From contig CBDDLL010000001.1 of the NCBI GenBank assembly GCA_965230625.1, positions 3,286,001 through 3,350,000 on the forward strand: DNA of 64,000 nucleotides. Reading direction: 5' to 3'. The translations under genes were made by a program, and so were the position numbers. This DNA comes from Saccharicrinis sp965230625 (lineage in GTDB: Bacteria > Bacteroidota > Bacteroidia > Bacteroidales > Marinilabiliaceae). The notes beneath the pieces are model-generated. The model made no database searches and was not told the DNA's origin. It saw only the letters and a list, made by a program, of their open reading frames with translations. Shown in pieces: positions 1-8,521 of the stretch (the stretch's first letter is position 1; each line of letters opens with the position of its first letter).

Positions 1-55
1 TTTTATGGAAAAGCTATACATTACGCATCCTTTATTAAACTTAAAATTAAATACG

Positions 56-751
56 ATGAAGAAATTATTTTTTGTATTGTTATTAGGATGTATAGTAGTT
101 AGTTCAAATGCGCAAACATCTAAAAATTTTATTGATCAACCTTATATTGAAGTAACTGGAAGGGCAAAGCTCGAGATTGTACCTGATGAGATTTTTATTG
201 GCATAGTTATTAAAGAAGACGACAGTAAGGGAAAACTTAATCTTGAAGACTTGGAGCGTAAAATGATTAAATCATTAGAATCCATAGGTATTAATATTAA
301 AGAAGACTTAAAAGTATTAGATTACTCAAGTAACTTTAAAGATTATTGGTACAAAAAATCAAGTATACGTAATACTAAAAGTTACCAACTTAAAGTAAAT
401 AGCGGAAAAATGGTGGCAAAAGTTTTTATGGCAATGGAAAAAAATAATATTTCCAATATTACAGTAGAAAGTACTGACCATTCTAAAATAGAAGAATTTA
501 GGCAAGATGTTAAGGTTAAAGCTATGAAAGCTGCTAAAATAAAAGCTGTTAATCTGGCTAAAGCCATTGATCAAAAAGCAGGAAAAGCAATTTACATACA
601 AGAACGAAGCTATATGCCATATAGAAAAGAGTTATCAAATGTTGCTTTTATGATGGAATCATCTCCTAGGCAAGCAGATGATATTCCCAACTTGGATTTC
701 GAAAAGATTGTATTAGAATATGAGATCTTTGCAAGGTTTATTTTAGAATAG
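56..751 (+). CDS. SIMPL-domain (DUF541) secreted protein
   Basis: About 231 residues. I start at the ATG at 56 because it opens a signal peptide (MKKLFFVLLLGCIVVSSNAQ); an in-frame ATG at 5 would put 17 polar residues in front of it. The mature part opens with YIEVTGRAKLEIVPDEIFIGI, the usual beginning of SIMPL/DUF541 domains (V-x-G-x-x-x-x-x-x-P-D), and has the long amphipathic helix around residues 145-180 (KVKAMKAAKIKAVNLAKAID) typical of the family. SIMPL proteins are periplasmic or envelope proteins with poorly known roles, often linked to stress. The gene is near the left edge, so its upstream context is unseen. Family assignment is good; function is unknown. Confidence 0.8.
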   Translation: MKKLFFVLLLGCIVVSSNAQTSKNFIDQPYIEVTGRAKLEIVPDEIFIGIVIKEDDSKGKLNLEDLERKMIKSLESIGINIKEDLKVLDYSSNFKDYWYKKSSIRNTKSYQLKVNSGKMVAKVFMAMEKNNISNITVESTDHSKIEEFRQDVKVKAMKAAKIKAVNLAKAIDQKAGKAIYIQERSYMPYRKELSNVAFMMESSPRQADDIPNLDFEKIVLEYEIFARFILE

Positions 752-837
752 TATCTCTTTCAAACTTAAATTTTTATTGTTTATCCGCTAAAAATGTATA
801 CTTATTCTGTTTAATGCATCGTTTATTATAAAAAGAG

Positions 838-845
838 TATATTTG
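838..845 (+). promoter_or_regulatory. Putative -7 element for the MaoC-like gene
   Basis: TATATTTG matches the Bacteroidota -7 consensus TAnnTTTG and lies 36 bases before the ATG at 882. No good TTTG -33 box is seen at the usual spacing, so this rests on the -7 alone. Confidence 0.4.
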
Positions 846-881
846 CCTCCTTCTAAAATTGCTAAATAAATAATTTAATAT

Positions 882-1349
882 ATGGCTCAATTAATTATTA
901 AAAGTTTCGAGGAATTAGAATCTTTGAAAGGACAAGAATTAGGTAAATCAGAATATCATACTATTACACAAGACCAGATAAACAAATTTGCTGATGCAAC
1001 TATAGATCATCAATGGATTCATACCGATCCAGAAAAAGCCAAAGTAGAATCGCCTTTTGGAAATACTATAGCACATGGTTACTTAACAGTATCGCTGTTG
1101 GCTTATTTGTGGGGTCAAATTGTTGATGTTCAAAATATTAAAATGCAGGTTAATTATGGTATCGAAAGCCTTAAATTTAATCAACCTGTATTAGTTAACT
1201 CAAAAGTTAGGCTGGTAACTAAAGTGCAGGATGTAAAAAACTTAAGAGGAGTTACTAAAGCTAATATTGGTGTGGTGTTGGAAATTGAAGGCAATAAAAA
1301 ACCTGCATTTGAAGGTGAAATAGTGTTTTTATATCATTTCAATAATTAG
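882..1349 (+). CDS. MaoC-like hotdog dehydratase
   Basis: 155 residues, one hotdog domain. The hydratase motif is clear: A-T-I-D42-H-Q-W-I-H47-T-D49-P, then FGNTIAHGYLTVSLL, which matches MaoC/NodN-type (R)-specific enoyl-CoA hydratases where Asp and His activate water. Length fits single-domain family members. Such proteins hydrate 2-enoyl-CoA (or a related thioester) to (R)-3-hydroxyacyl-CoA in the cytoplasm. The gene stands alone between a -7 element at 838 and a strong hairpin at 1374, so no pathway can be read from neighbours. Substrate is unknown. Confidence 0.85.
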   Translation: MAQLIIKSFEELESLKGQELGKSEYHTITQDQINKFADATIDHQWIHTDPEKAKVESPFGNTIAHGYLTVSLLAYLWGQIVDVQNIKMQVNYGIESLKFNQPVLVNSKVRLVTKVQDVKNLRGVTKANIGVVLEIEGNKKPAFEGEIVFLYHFNN

Positions 1350-1373
1350 AGAATCAATTAAAATTGTTATAGT

Positions 1374-1405
1374 AAAGGTCATTTTTTTAATAAGAATGAC
1401 CTTTT
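1374..1405 (+). terminator. Intrinsic terminator after MaoC-like gene
   Basis: A perfect 10-bp stem (AAAGGTCATT / AATGACCTTT) with an 11-base loop and flanking T runs, 25 bases after the stop codon of the hydratase gene. Confidence 0.8.
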
Positions 1406-1590
1406 ATGTTTGTATTTGTTCTTGGTTATTTATAAATAGTAAGGAAAATGAAGAAATATGATTCATGTTTTATCATATAACTGAATACTAAGATATATGG
1501 CATTTATTTTGAGTGCTTAAAAATACAACTATAACTTGCATTGTTATTACGCAATATTAATAATCAATCATCATTTAAAATTTATTTTTT

Positions 1591-2967
1591 ATGCTTAACT
1601 CTATTTTTTTGTTTAAGAATTTCTTGATTTTGTTCTCTGTTATTTTGCTTTTAGGATCTTGTTCCGAAGATGAGTCTATAAAAGAAGATGAAATTCTAAT
1701 TGAACCTGAAGTTTTAAAAATTAATAGTTTCGTTCAACAAAATATGAATTCTTATTATCTATGGGAAAGTAAAATGCCTATTTTAAATGTTAGTCAAGAA
1801 AAAGATACTAGGGAGTATTTTGATAAGTTATTATACAAGCACATAGATCGTTGGTCATATATTACAGATGATGCAAAGGCTTTAGGAAAGTACTTCGAAG
1901 GTGTTCGAAAAGAATTTGGTTATTCTTTAAGATTAATGTATTTATCCGAAGGAAGTAATAGAGTAGTTGGTTTTATTGAATATGTAGAGCCTAATGGACC
2001 AGCTGATAGAGCAGGATTAAAGAGGGGAGATTTTGTAATTAAAATGAATGGAGGGGCAATAACAGATGAAAATTATTTAGAACTATTTGATTCGGATAAT
2101 ATTACAATTGGATTAGGAAGTATTGTTGGAGGTACAATATATGATTTGCCTCCGAATGTAAATTTAACTTCTGAGGAAATCCATGTAAATCCGATATTAG
2201 TAAATAAGGTTTTTGAAAAAGGAGGTAAAAAAATAGGTTATTTGGCCTATACATCCTTTATACATGAGTATAATGATAATTTAAAAAGTGTATTTGCAGA
2301 TCTTAAAAATCAAGGTGTTTCAGAGTTAATACTTGATTTAAGATATAATGGAGGGGGTGCTGTTTCTACAGCTAAGTTAATGGCTAGCATGATTTGTCCG
2401 AAATCCTGTTTTAATAACGTGTTTTTACGAACTGCTTATAACGAGGAGCTTGAAAGAGCATTTTTAAAGAAAGATCCAGATGAGAATTTCGAAGATTACT
2501 TTGAGTCAAATGAGAGCAACTTAAATTTAAGTAATTTGTATGTGTTAACAACCGGAGGGACTGCATCAGCTAGTGAAATGGTTATTTATAGTTTATCTCC
2601 ATATATGAATGTAATACAAATTGGGGAGCAAACACACGGTAAATATTATGGATCAATAACGATTGATAATGAAAAAGAGCATAACTGGGCAATACAGCCC
2701 ATTGTAATGCGTGCTGAAAATGTTGATAATTCGATTGATTATAGTAAAGGATTAGTTCCTGATCATGAAATGGAAGATGACTTTTCTTTTGAGCTAGGAG
2801 ATTCTAATGAGAAGCTAACTGCTTTTGCAATAAGTTTAATTACAGGAAGTACTTTTAAGGCTCAAGAATCTTTGAAATCAGCAAAATCATTGGGATTAGT
2901 TCCTTCAAATAGTTTTTACAAAAAAGAGAACCAACTTAAGTACGAAATGTATATTGAAATGAAATAG
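1591..2967 (+). CDS. S41 family carboxy-terminal processing peptidase, lipoprotein
   Basis: 458 residues. The N-terminus is a lipoprotein signal (hydrophobic stretch then LLGSC, Cys about 24), so it is probably outer-membrane or periplasm anchored. A PDZ domain follows around residues 120-160 (EPNGPADRAGLKRGDFVIKMNG). The S41 catalytic domain shows DLRYNGGG around 250-257, the nucleophile region GGTASASEM around 325, and the downstream GEQTHGKYYG with the candidate general-base Lys. This is the order seen in CtpA/tail-specific proteases, which cut unfolded or C-terminally tagged envelope proteins. Bacteroidota carry many such lipoprotein S41 enzymes, some thought to digest peptides from outside. 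The gene is monocistronic, with a hairpin at 3036. Confidence 0.88.
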   Translation: MLNSIFLFKNFLILFSVILLLGSCSEDESIKEDEILIEPEVLKINSFVQQNMNSYYLWESKMPILNVSQEKDTREYFDKLLYKHIDRWSYITDDAKALGKYFEGVRKEFGYSLRLMYLSEGSNRVVGFIEYVEPNGPADRAGLKRGDFVIKMNGGAITDENYLELFDSDNITIGLGSIVGGTIYDLPPNVNLTSEEIHVNPILVNKVFEKGGKKIGYLAYTSFIHEYNDNLKSVFADLKNQGVSELILDLRYNGGGAVSTAKLMASMICPKSCFNNVFLRTAYNEELERAFLKKDPDENFEDYFESNESNLNLSNLYVLTTGGTASASEMVIYSLSPYMNVIQIGEQTHGKYYGSITIDNEKEHNWAIQPIVMRAENVDNSIDYSKGLVPDHEMEDDFSFELGDSNEKLTAFAISLITGSTFKAQESLKSAKSLGLVPSNSFYKKENQLKYEMYIEMK

Positions 2968-3035
2968 TTTTATTATGATTAAATATTAATATTGTTTCTG
3001 CTGTGTAAAAATTTAGTGGAAGCAAAGGATGCATT

Positions 3036-3069
3036 AACCTGCTAATATTATACGTTAGTGGGTTTTTTT
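3036..3069 (+). terminator. Likely terminator after S41 peptidase
   Basis: Ten-pair stem (AACCTGCTAA with TTAGTGGGTT, two G-U pairs), 9-base loop, followed by seven T residues, 70 bases after the S41 stop. Confidence 0.65.
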
Positions 3070-3219
3070 ATGAATATTACATAATTTTATGAACTTTTAT
3101 ATTAAATAGGAAGTATTACTGGGTGTAGCATGCAAATAAAGATGATTATCTTTTAAAGAATAAATATTTTAATAGTTCAAACTTTTTTTTAATTTAAACG
3201 CTTAAACATTTAACTAAAA

Positions 3220-3579
3220 ATGGCAGTAATTTTTATGAAAGCCGTTAAAAAAGAAGACGGTAAAATAGTGCTTAACCTGAGAGATAACGAAGGGCATGAG
3301 GGTGTACAGTCAATCACCACTAATGCAACGCCTGGTGAAGCAATAATTTGGCTTACAGAGAATAATAGTATTAAAGAAATAGTAAATATTAGGAAAAGTG
3401 GAGGAGATGGTATTTTTTCAGAGGGGCCTACTAAAAATTCAGACACAGAATGGCAAGGAATTATTGCAGAAGATGCAGTTAATAAAAAAGAGTCATATAG
3501 TATAGAATATATATATGTAGATGGTAATAAATATGTTGATGATCCAGATATTGAGGTTGTTAGACCTCCTGAGTGTTAA
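3220..3579 (+). CDS. Small hypothetical protein with D-P-x-x-x-V-x-P-P tail
   Basis: 119 residues, no recognised family and no clear signal peptide. It is predicted beta-rich and ends in DDPDIEVVRPPEC. It is a distant relative of the lipoprotein at 6106-6579: both share W-x(3)-E-N-x-x-I-K-x-I in the middle, a Tyr-rich segment (YSIEYIYVDG versus YDIKYKCLDG), and a closing D-P-[DE]-[IV]-[ED]-V-V-x-P-P. The two genes lie on either side of a TPR histidine kinase. A 15-codon ORF just downstream (3623) repeats the tail almost exactly. I infer that the pair and the kinase may be functionally linked. No biochemical function can be named. Confidence 0.65.
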   Translation: MAVIFMKAVKKEDGKIVLNLRDNEGHEGVQSITTNATPGEAIIWLTENNSIKEIVNIRKSGGDGIFSEGPTKNSDTEWQGIIAEDAVNKKESYSIEYIYVDGNKYVDDPDIEVVRPPEC

Positions 3580-3622
3580 TTTATATTGAAAGTACAATTA
3601 TGAAACTTAATTAAAAAAAGTA

Positions 3623-3670
3623 ATGAAAGATTGTCCAGATATTGAGGTTGCAAGACCTCCAAAAAAGTAA
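3623..3670 (+). CDS. Possible 15-residue peptide, or remnant of a duplicated tail
   Basis: ATG to TAA encodes MKDCPDIEVARPPKK. Ten residues (PDIEVxRPP with the Asp two before) repeat the C-terminus of the gene just upstream, and the DNA repeats too: 16 identical bases CCAGATATTGAGGTTG at 3544 and 3635. It may be the leftover 3' end of a tandem duplication or a real short peptide. It is followed after 10 bases by a hairpin. Near-identity at DNA level shows common origin but does not prove translation. Confidence 0.4.
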   Translation: MKDCPDIEVARPPKK

Positions 3671-3680
3671 ATAAGTTATC

Positions 3681-3713
3681 TTAACTCCGCTTATTTAAGT
3701 GGGGTTAACTTTT
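3681..3713 (+). terminator. Hairpin between small-protein unit and TPR kinase
   Basis: TTAACTCCGCTTA pairs with TAAGTGGGGTTAA (13 positions, two G-U pairs; inner pairs must open to form a loop), followed by CTTTTCT. It ends just 7 bases before the kinase ATG, so it may act as a terminator for the upstream gene, an attenuator, or a structure covering the kinase start. Confidence 0.5.
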
Positions 3714-3715
3714 CT

Positions 3716-5578
3716 ATGAAGTTAGTTTACATATATATAATATGCTTATTGTTTGTTAACGAAAGTTTGTTTGCGAATGAAAGGTATATTGATTCTTTAT
3801 TAAACAGCCTTTCTAATAGTATTGTCAAATCTGATTCTGAATATTACTCAACATATTACAATATTTCATATTTTTCGAAAGATCCAAAAATAAAATTAAA
3901 GTATTCAATTCTTGCATTCGAAATTGGAAAAAATAGCAATAATTCAGAGTGGCAGATAAATTCTAAAATATTAGAATCGTATTCACATATTAAAATTGGA
4001 ATGTTGGATAGTGCTATTCTCGTTTTACATGAAGCACTTATTTTATGTAAAAGATTTAATGATAGTGTTGGGTTAGCTACTTGTTATAATGCATTAGCAT
4101 TAGCTTATAAAAATAATATGGAATATATACTTTCTGAGGCCAATTATAAGAAAGCGATATATCAGTTTACTAGAAATGATGAATTAAAGATGTTGGCCGG
4201 AGCATACCTAAATCTAGCTGATTTATATAGAATTACTAAAGAGTATAATGAGTCAAGTAATTATCTAAGGAAAGCTGAAGGTATATATGATTCGATAGGT
4301 TTTAGTTATGGAATTGGATATGTTCAAGGTAATAAAGGTTTAATTTATGTGTCACAAAATGAATTAGATAGTGCTAAGGCTTGTTTGGAAAAGTCTATCT
4401 CCATTTTAGAACCGTCAGGAGACAATTACGCAGTATCTTCTTATTTAGATGGATTAGCAGAAATTTATTACAAGGAAAAAGACTTTGTTTTAGCACAACA
4501 AACAGCGCAGAAAAGCTTCCATTTGGCCAAAGAGCATGGTTTAAAAGAGCAAATCAGGGATGCAAGTTTGCGTTTATCTGAAATTCATAGTCAATTAGGA
4601 CAGCATGAAGAAGCTTATATATCTCATAAACAATATGTAGCTTATAGAGATAGTATAAATAACGAGGAAACTATTCGTAAAATAGCTAATCTACGAACTG
4701 AATATGAAGTTGCTCAAAAGCAAAAAGAGGTAGATCAGCAAAAATCACAAAAAGAGTTGTTTTTAATTATTGCAGTAGCTTTGGTCTTTATTCTATTGTT
4801 GCTTTTGGTGTTGGTTGTTATTATGATTAAAAATAATAAAAATAGAAATAGGTTAACTAGGATACTTGAGAAGCAGCGAAAGGATTTGCTATTAACTAAT
4901 GCAACAAAAAATAAATTCTTCTCCGTACTTTCTCATGACCTTCGGAGTCCATTAGCTACCTATAATAGTTATTCAGAGGTAATTGATTATTGCATAAAAA
5001 ATGATGAGTTGGATAAACTTAGTGATATATCTAAGGAGCTTCAGTCGTCATCATCCAATTTACTGGACTTATTGGATAATCTTTTGCAGTGGGGTGTAAA
5101 TCAAATGGGTACAGTTAAATTGGTTCCTGGCGATGTTAATGTGTTAGAAATTATTACGAAGGAAGTCTCTCATTTGCAAAACATAGCAAATAAAAAGAAA
5201 ATTGATATCCAAATTCAAGTAAAACCTGATACTTGCTTATTTGTTGATAGGGTAATCATGGCAATGGCTATCAGGAATATAATAAGTAATGCAATAAAAT
5301 TTACTTTGGAAGGTGGAAAAATTGATATTGTAAGTCATACATTAAACGGTTATACAGAACTAAAAATAAGGGATACTGGTGTGGGAATGACTGAAGAGCA
5401 GGTTGCGAAGCTATTTAATTTTAATGAAGTAAGTAGCACTTATGGAACGCAAAACGAAAAAGGAGTGGGGCTTGGTTTGCAGTTGGTTTATGATTTTGTT
5501 AAAAAAAGTGGTGCGAAAATAAAAGTGGATAGTAAATTGGGGGAGGGTACTACTTTTTGTTTAGTATTCACCAAGTAG
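3716..5578 (+). CDS. TPR-containing membrane sensor histidine kinase
   Basis: 620 residues. Signal peptide (residues 1-20, ending SLFANE), then about six TPR-type helical repeats in a periplasmic region (roughly 40-320), a short coiled coil, one membrane segment (about 348-371), and a cytoplasmic kinase. The H-box is FSVLSH407DLRSPL, the N-box RNIISNAIKFT, the G boxes DTGVGM and GVGLGLQLV. This is the Bacteroidota TPR-kinase layout. No receiver domain is attached and no response regulator lies beside it, so it is an orphan kinase. The start codon follows a hairpin by 7 bases and has no Shine-Dalgarno site. Neighbours on both sides are the related small proteins at 3220 and 6106, which could be ligands, accessory proteins or targets. 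That link is inference. Confidence 0.9.
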   Translation: MKLVYIYIICLLFVNESLFANERYIDSLLNSLSNSIVKSDSEYYSTYYNISYFSKDPKIKLKYSILAFEIGKNSNNSEWQINSKILESYSHIKIGMLDSAILVLHEALILCKRFNDSVGLATCYNALALAYKNNMEYILSEANYKKAIYQFTRNDELKMLAGAYLNLADLYRITKEYNESSNYLRKAEGIYDSIGFSYGIGYVQGNKGLIYVSQNELDSAKACLEKSISILEPSGDNYAVSSYLDGLAEIYYKEKDFVLAQQTAQKSFHLAKEHGLKEQIRDASLRLSEIHSQLGQHEEAYISHKQYVAYRDSINNEETIRKIANLRTEYEVAQKQKEVDQQKSQKELFLIIAVALVFILLLLLVLVVIMIKNNKNRNRLTRILEKQRKDLLLTNATKNKFFSVLSHDLRSPLATYNSYSEVIDYCIKNDELDKLSDISKELQSSSSNLLDLLDNLLQWGVNQMGTVKLVPGDVNVLEIITKEVSHLQNIANKKKIDIQIQVKPDTCLFVDRVIMAMAIRNIISNAIKFTLEGGKIDIVSHTLNGYTELKIRDTGVGMTEEQVAKLFNFNEVSSTYGTQNEKGVGLGLQLVYDFVKKSGAKIKVDSKLGEGTTFCLVFTK

Positions 5579-6105
5579 AATATAGCATATAACAAAGAGG
5601 TTGAAGTTTATGAGTTTGAGGATGTAGGTATTTGCTGTCAAATATATAATGTGCTAATAACTAATAGTTAAATGTGTTAGAAAGTTCTCTTGTAAAGAGG
5701 AGTATGGAAAAAGGGACATGGAACAGATAAGGCTGTTTTTTACGATGTAATTTATTCAACATTGTTATTTGTTTATTTAATCCAATAATTAAAAGTAATT
5801 TTACAATTAAATGTAATTTTCTAATAACCACTAATTAATAGATGATAGCTAAAAGTGTAGGGCGAGTGAAAAGAGTTAATGAATTTAAAACTATTGAGTT
5901 ATGTATAAATGAGTTTTCCTAAATGCTTTCATCTGTTCTATTTTGCATGTTCCTCATGACAGTTTGCAGAGTTTTATCATCCAATAGTTATTGTAGATTA
6001 TCATTTAAATAAGTTTTGTTATTAATTTTTAATTAACAAGTAACGCTACTCTTAAACAATTACTATATATTAATTCCATATTACTAACATAAAAAATATT
6101 CTTTA
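5579..6105. other. 527-base intergenic region, no gene seen
   Basis: Strongly AT-rich. Only very short ORFs occur (for example 26 codons from the ATG at 5842), with no motif or family resemblance. No strong terminator follows the kinase and no consensus promoter was found for the 6106 gene, although its promoter should lie here. Confidence 0.5.
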
Positions 6106-6579
6106 ATGAGAAAAATTATTTTTCCTCTATTGTTGGTGGTGATTGTGCTATTTGCATGCAACCACAACCAAGAAGAGGTAGCAATCAAAGAGTCACCTTT
6201 GCAAAAGTCGACTACGATTACATTAAGTATTAAACCGGACGCTAAAGATCAATTGATTTTAACCGACGACAAGGGATTAAAGTCAAGTGCCATTACTTAT
6301 ACCAGCGTTGTTAGCCAGGGTGATATTATTTGTTGGCGAATCAATGAAAATAGTAATATCAAAAGTATAGAGGATATTATTATTGTAACTTCTGATTGTG
6401 GTGATGATTTGTTTGAAAACGGTGTAATATTTAACGAAGATAAAACTTCGTGTTATGCAGTTATTTCAAAAAAGGCTTTTGGTAAGACAAAGTACGATAT
6501 CAAATATAAGTGTTTGGATGGTAGTGTTGTATTGGTTGATCCAGAAGTGGATGTAGTACCGCCAGACCGGAGTAAATAG
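6106..6579 (+). CDS. Small lipoprotein with D-P-x-x-x-V-x-P-P tail
   Basis: 157 residues. Lipoprotein signal MRKIIFPLLLVVIVLFAC with lipobox LFAC (Cys18). The rest is predicted beta-rich and unassigned. It is a distant relative of the 119-residue protein at 3220 (shared W-R-I-N-E-N-S-N-I-K-S-I block, Y-D-I-K-Y-K segment and the tail DPEVDVVPP). Unlike that protein it is clearly exported and lipid-anchored. The TPR kinase lies between them with a 527-base gap here. Converges with rplS across a shared hairpin. Confidence 0.75.
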   Translation: MRKIIFPLLLVVIVLFACNHNQEEVAIKESPLQKSTTITLSIKPDAKDQLILTDDKGLKSSAITYTSVVSQGDIICWRINENSNIKSIEDIIIVTSDCGDDLFENGVIFNEDKTSCYAVISKKAFGKTKYDIKYKCLDGSVVLVDPEVDVVPPDRSK

Positions 6580-6611
6580 AAGTTTGTTGAATAATTGTAT
6601 TTAATATTATA

Positions 6612-6650
6612 AAAAAATCCCCGAACACATTGTGTTCGGGGATTTTTTTT
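6612..6650. terminator. Bidirectional terminator between lipoprotein gene and rplS
   Basis: Long stem: AATCCCCGAACACA pairs with TGTGTTCGGGGATT, flanked by A and T runs on both sides, as expected for two convergent genes. Confidence 0.9.
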
Positions 6651-6663
6651 ATAAAAAGATTTC

Positions 6664-7014
6664 TTACATTCTTCTTTCTTTGATTCTGGCTTTTTTACCA
6701 GTAAGCCCGCGTAAATAATAGATACGCTTTCTTCGAACTTTACCATAACGGTTAACTTCAATGCTTTCAATAAAAGGTGAGCTTGCAGGAAATATTCTTT
6801 CTACTCCTTGGTTACCCGACATTTTACGTACGGTAATTGTTTTTGCACTACCAGCACCTTTAATTTGAATAACTACACCCTTGAAAACCTGGATACGTTC
6901 CTTGTTTCCCTCTTTAATTTTGTACGAAACCGAAATAGTGTCACCTGCTCCAAAAGAAGGGTGTTCTTTTGTTTCAGTTTTAAATGCGTCTTCGGCAATT
7001 TTAATTAAATCCAT
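6664..7014 (-). CDS. rplS: 50S ribosomal protein L19
   Basis: 116 residues, full length for bacterial L19. Typical blocks are seen: the N-terminal FGAGDTISVSYKIKEGNKER, VFKGVVIQIKG, TITVRKMSGNQGVERIFPASSP and the C-terminal RRKRIYYLRGLTGKKARIKE. L19 sits at the interface of the 30S and 50S subunits. In many bacteria the gene follows rpsP-rimM-trmD; here it is alone, as is common in Bacteroidota. A promoter-like pair lies 94-125 bases upstream, leaving a leader of about 85 nt with two small hairpins. Confidence 0.97.
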   Translation of the reverse strand: MDLIKIAEDAFKTETKEHPSFGAGDTISVSYKIKEGNKERIQVFKGVVIQIKGAGSAKTITVRKMSGNQGVERIFPASSPFIESIEVNRYGKVRRKRIYYLRGLTGKKARIKERRM

Positions 7015-7107
7015 TTCTAAATTATCTTAGCATTTAACAAATACATGCAATATTACGTGAACCACTTGTTCAATAAGAGATTACATGCAGATTGTAATAA
7101 TCGGGCG

Positions 7108-7139
7108 CAAATATAGAGCTTTTAATTGGTATTTTAAAA
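7108..7139 (-). promoter_or_regulatory. Putative rplS promoter
   Basis: On the minus strand TATATTTG (7115 to 7108) matches TAnnTTTG exactly, with a weak T-rich -33 box about 20 bases upstream. It would give a 5' leader of about 85 nt. Confidence 0.5.
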
Positions 7140-7265
7140 CAATTTCTTTCATATTTTATAAGATGATTTTCAATTAGGTTAAAAGAGTACATTAAAAATC
7201 CTCTTGTAAAGCATCAGGCTGAATGATAGCTAAATGTATTATTACTACAATAGAAAAATTATTAT

Positions 7266-7928
7266 TTAAAACTTTCCAAACTTAAATGCTATTCCTACAT
7301 TCCAACCATGCAAGAAGTCTTTATCTGCAATTAATTTAGGATTATTACTTATGCTGGTATATCTAAGTTCAACGTCACTGGTATACCTGTAGCTACATGC
7401 TAATGCAAAGCGCATAAACTTAACCACATTAAACTCTAATTCAACACCGGGTTCAATTACAAAAAATGCATCGCTGTCTTCATATGTTTCATCGTATCTA
7501 TGGTAATCATCATTAATATAACTTGCAGTATATGCTATACCTCCTGCTCCAATAATTATAGGGATAGATAGATGTATTGGGCTTTTTCCTGCTATTATTG
7601 GTTCAAATAAAAGTCCTCCATATCCTCCTGCGTATTCATAATCTTTACCTAAGGTATTATCCATTTGAGGTTCAGAAATAAATCCATAACCACCCATACC
7701 AAGGGTAAACTTATGATTAATCACCCATCCTCCTTTAGCTCCCATAGTAATGGCATCGCGGTCATCAATCTTTGTATAATTAATCATTATAGCACCGTAA
7801 CCACCATTACTTTTTACTGCTCCATTTTTAAAGATAGTTCTAATTTCATTGGGATCTTTAGCTTCTTCTTGTGCCCAAGATAAATTGGTTACCAGAATTG
7901 CTGATATAAAAAATATTAATCTTTTCAT
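7266..7928 (-). CDS. Putative outer-membrane beta-barrel protein (last gene of ECF operon)
   Basis: About 220 residues from the ATG at 7928, chosen because MKRLIFFISAILVTNLSWAQ is a clean signal peptide; an ATG 8 codons upstream is possible. The mature protein is rich in Gly and aromatic residues in alternating patterns (GGYGAIMINYTKI, GAKGGWVINHKFTLGMGGYGF) and ends in Phe (KFGKF), as small barrels do. No specific family is recognised. It is the fifth and last gene of the sigma factor operon, 45 bases after the previous gene, so it probably belongs to that stress or envelope response. Confidence 0.7.
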   Translation of the reverse strand: MKRLIFFISAILVTNLSWAQEEAKDPNEIRTIFKNGAVKSNGGYGAIMINYTKIDDRDAITMGAKGGWVINHKFTLGMGGYGFISEPQMDNTLGKDYEYAGGYGGLLFEPIIAGKSPIHLSIPIIIGAGGIAYTASYINDDYHRYDETYEDSDAFFVIEPGVELEFNVVKFMRFALACSYRYTSDVELRYTSISNNPKLIADKDFLHGWNVGIAFKFGKF

Positions 7929-7973
7929 TGTATTGATTTTTCTAATTGTCAAAATTTAAATAGTTGATCATAA

Positions 7974-8489
7974 TTAAAATGTATAAGCTAATCCGATTGA
8001 TATCATATCCATGTTAACCCTGAAAACGTTGGCGCCACCAAATTCAAAGTTCGGACTAATATCTCCGGAGATTACAAACGGATATTTTAAAAAACGATAT
8101 TCTAAACCTAATATGCCATCCAAGCCGGCAGCTACATAATTTCCTTGATAACTAGATTCCGGTCTCCAGGGTTTAAAAGGATTATGTAATGTATATTCGG
8201 TATAATATCTAAAATGTATACCATAACCATAATACAAAAAGAACTTATAGCTTTTGTGAGGAAATGCAAGTTCATGGAACATCCGATATCCGCTTATTAC
8301 AATACCTCTATCCCTAAATCCTATTTGAGCAGCAAAAGCTGATTCATTAGGTAATAGTTTTTTTGCCATAAAACCTGTGTAAACCCCCCATCTAAAAGCA
8401 ACCAAATTATTATAGTCCTGACTTTTAACCGTAGAACTTAGGCTAGCTAGGCAAATAATAAGTATTGATTTGGTTATTATAGTTTTCAT
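7974..8489 (-). CDS. Putative small outer-membrane barrel protein
   Basis: 171 residues. N-terminal signal peptide (MKTIITKSILIICLASLSSTVKSQ), then alternating aromatic strands (FFLYYGYGIHFRYYTEYTL) and a C-terminal strand ending in Phe (ISIGLAYTF), which fits an outer-membrane beta barrel of about eight strands. No recognised family. It sits 32 bases downstream of the DUF4097-like gene and upstream of another barrel, in the ECF sigma operon. Confidence 0.7.
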   Translation of the reverse strand: MKTIITKSILIICLASLSSTVKSQDYNNLVAFRWGVYTGFMAKKLLPNESAFAAQIGFRDRGIVISGYRMFHELAFPHKSYKFFLYYGYGIHFRYYTEYTLHNPFKPWRPESSYQGNYVAAGLDGILGLEYRFLKYPFVISGDISPNFEFGGANVFRVNMDMISIGLAYTF

Positions 8490-8521
8490 TTTTAATTGTT
8501 TACTATTAAAATCCGAAAAAT

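Noticed and set aside
5842..5922. 26-codon ORF in the gap before the 6106 lipoprotein
   Set aside because: No signal peptide, no motif and no relation to the shared tail; consistent with chance.
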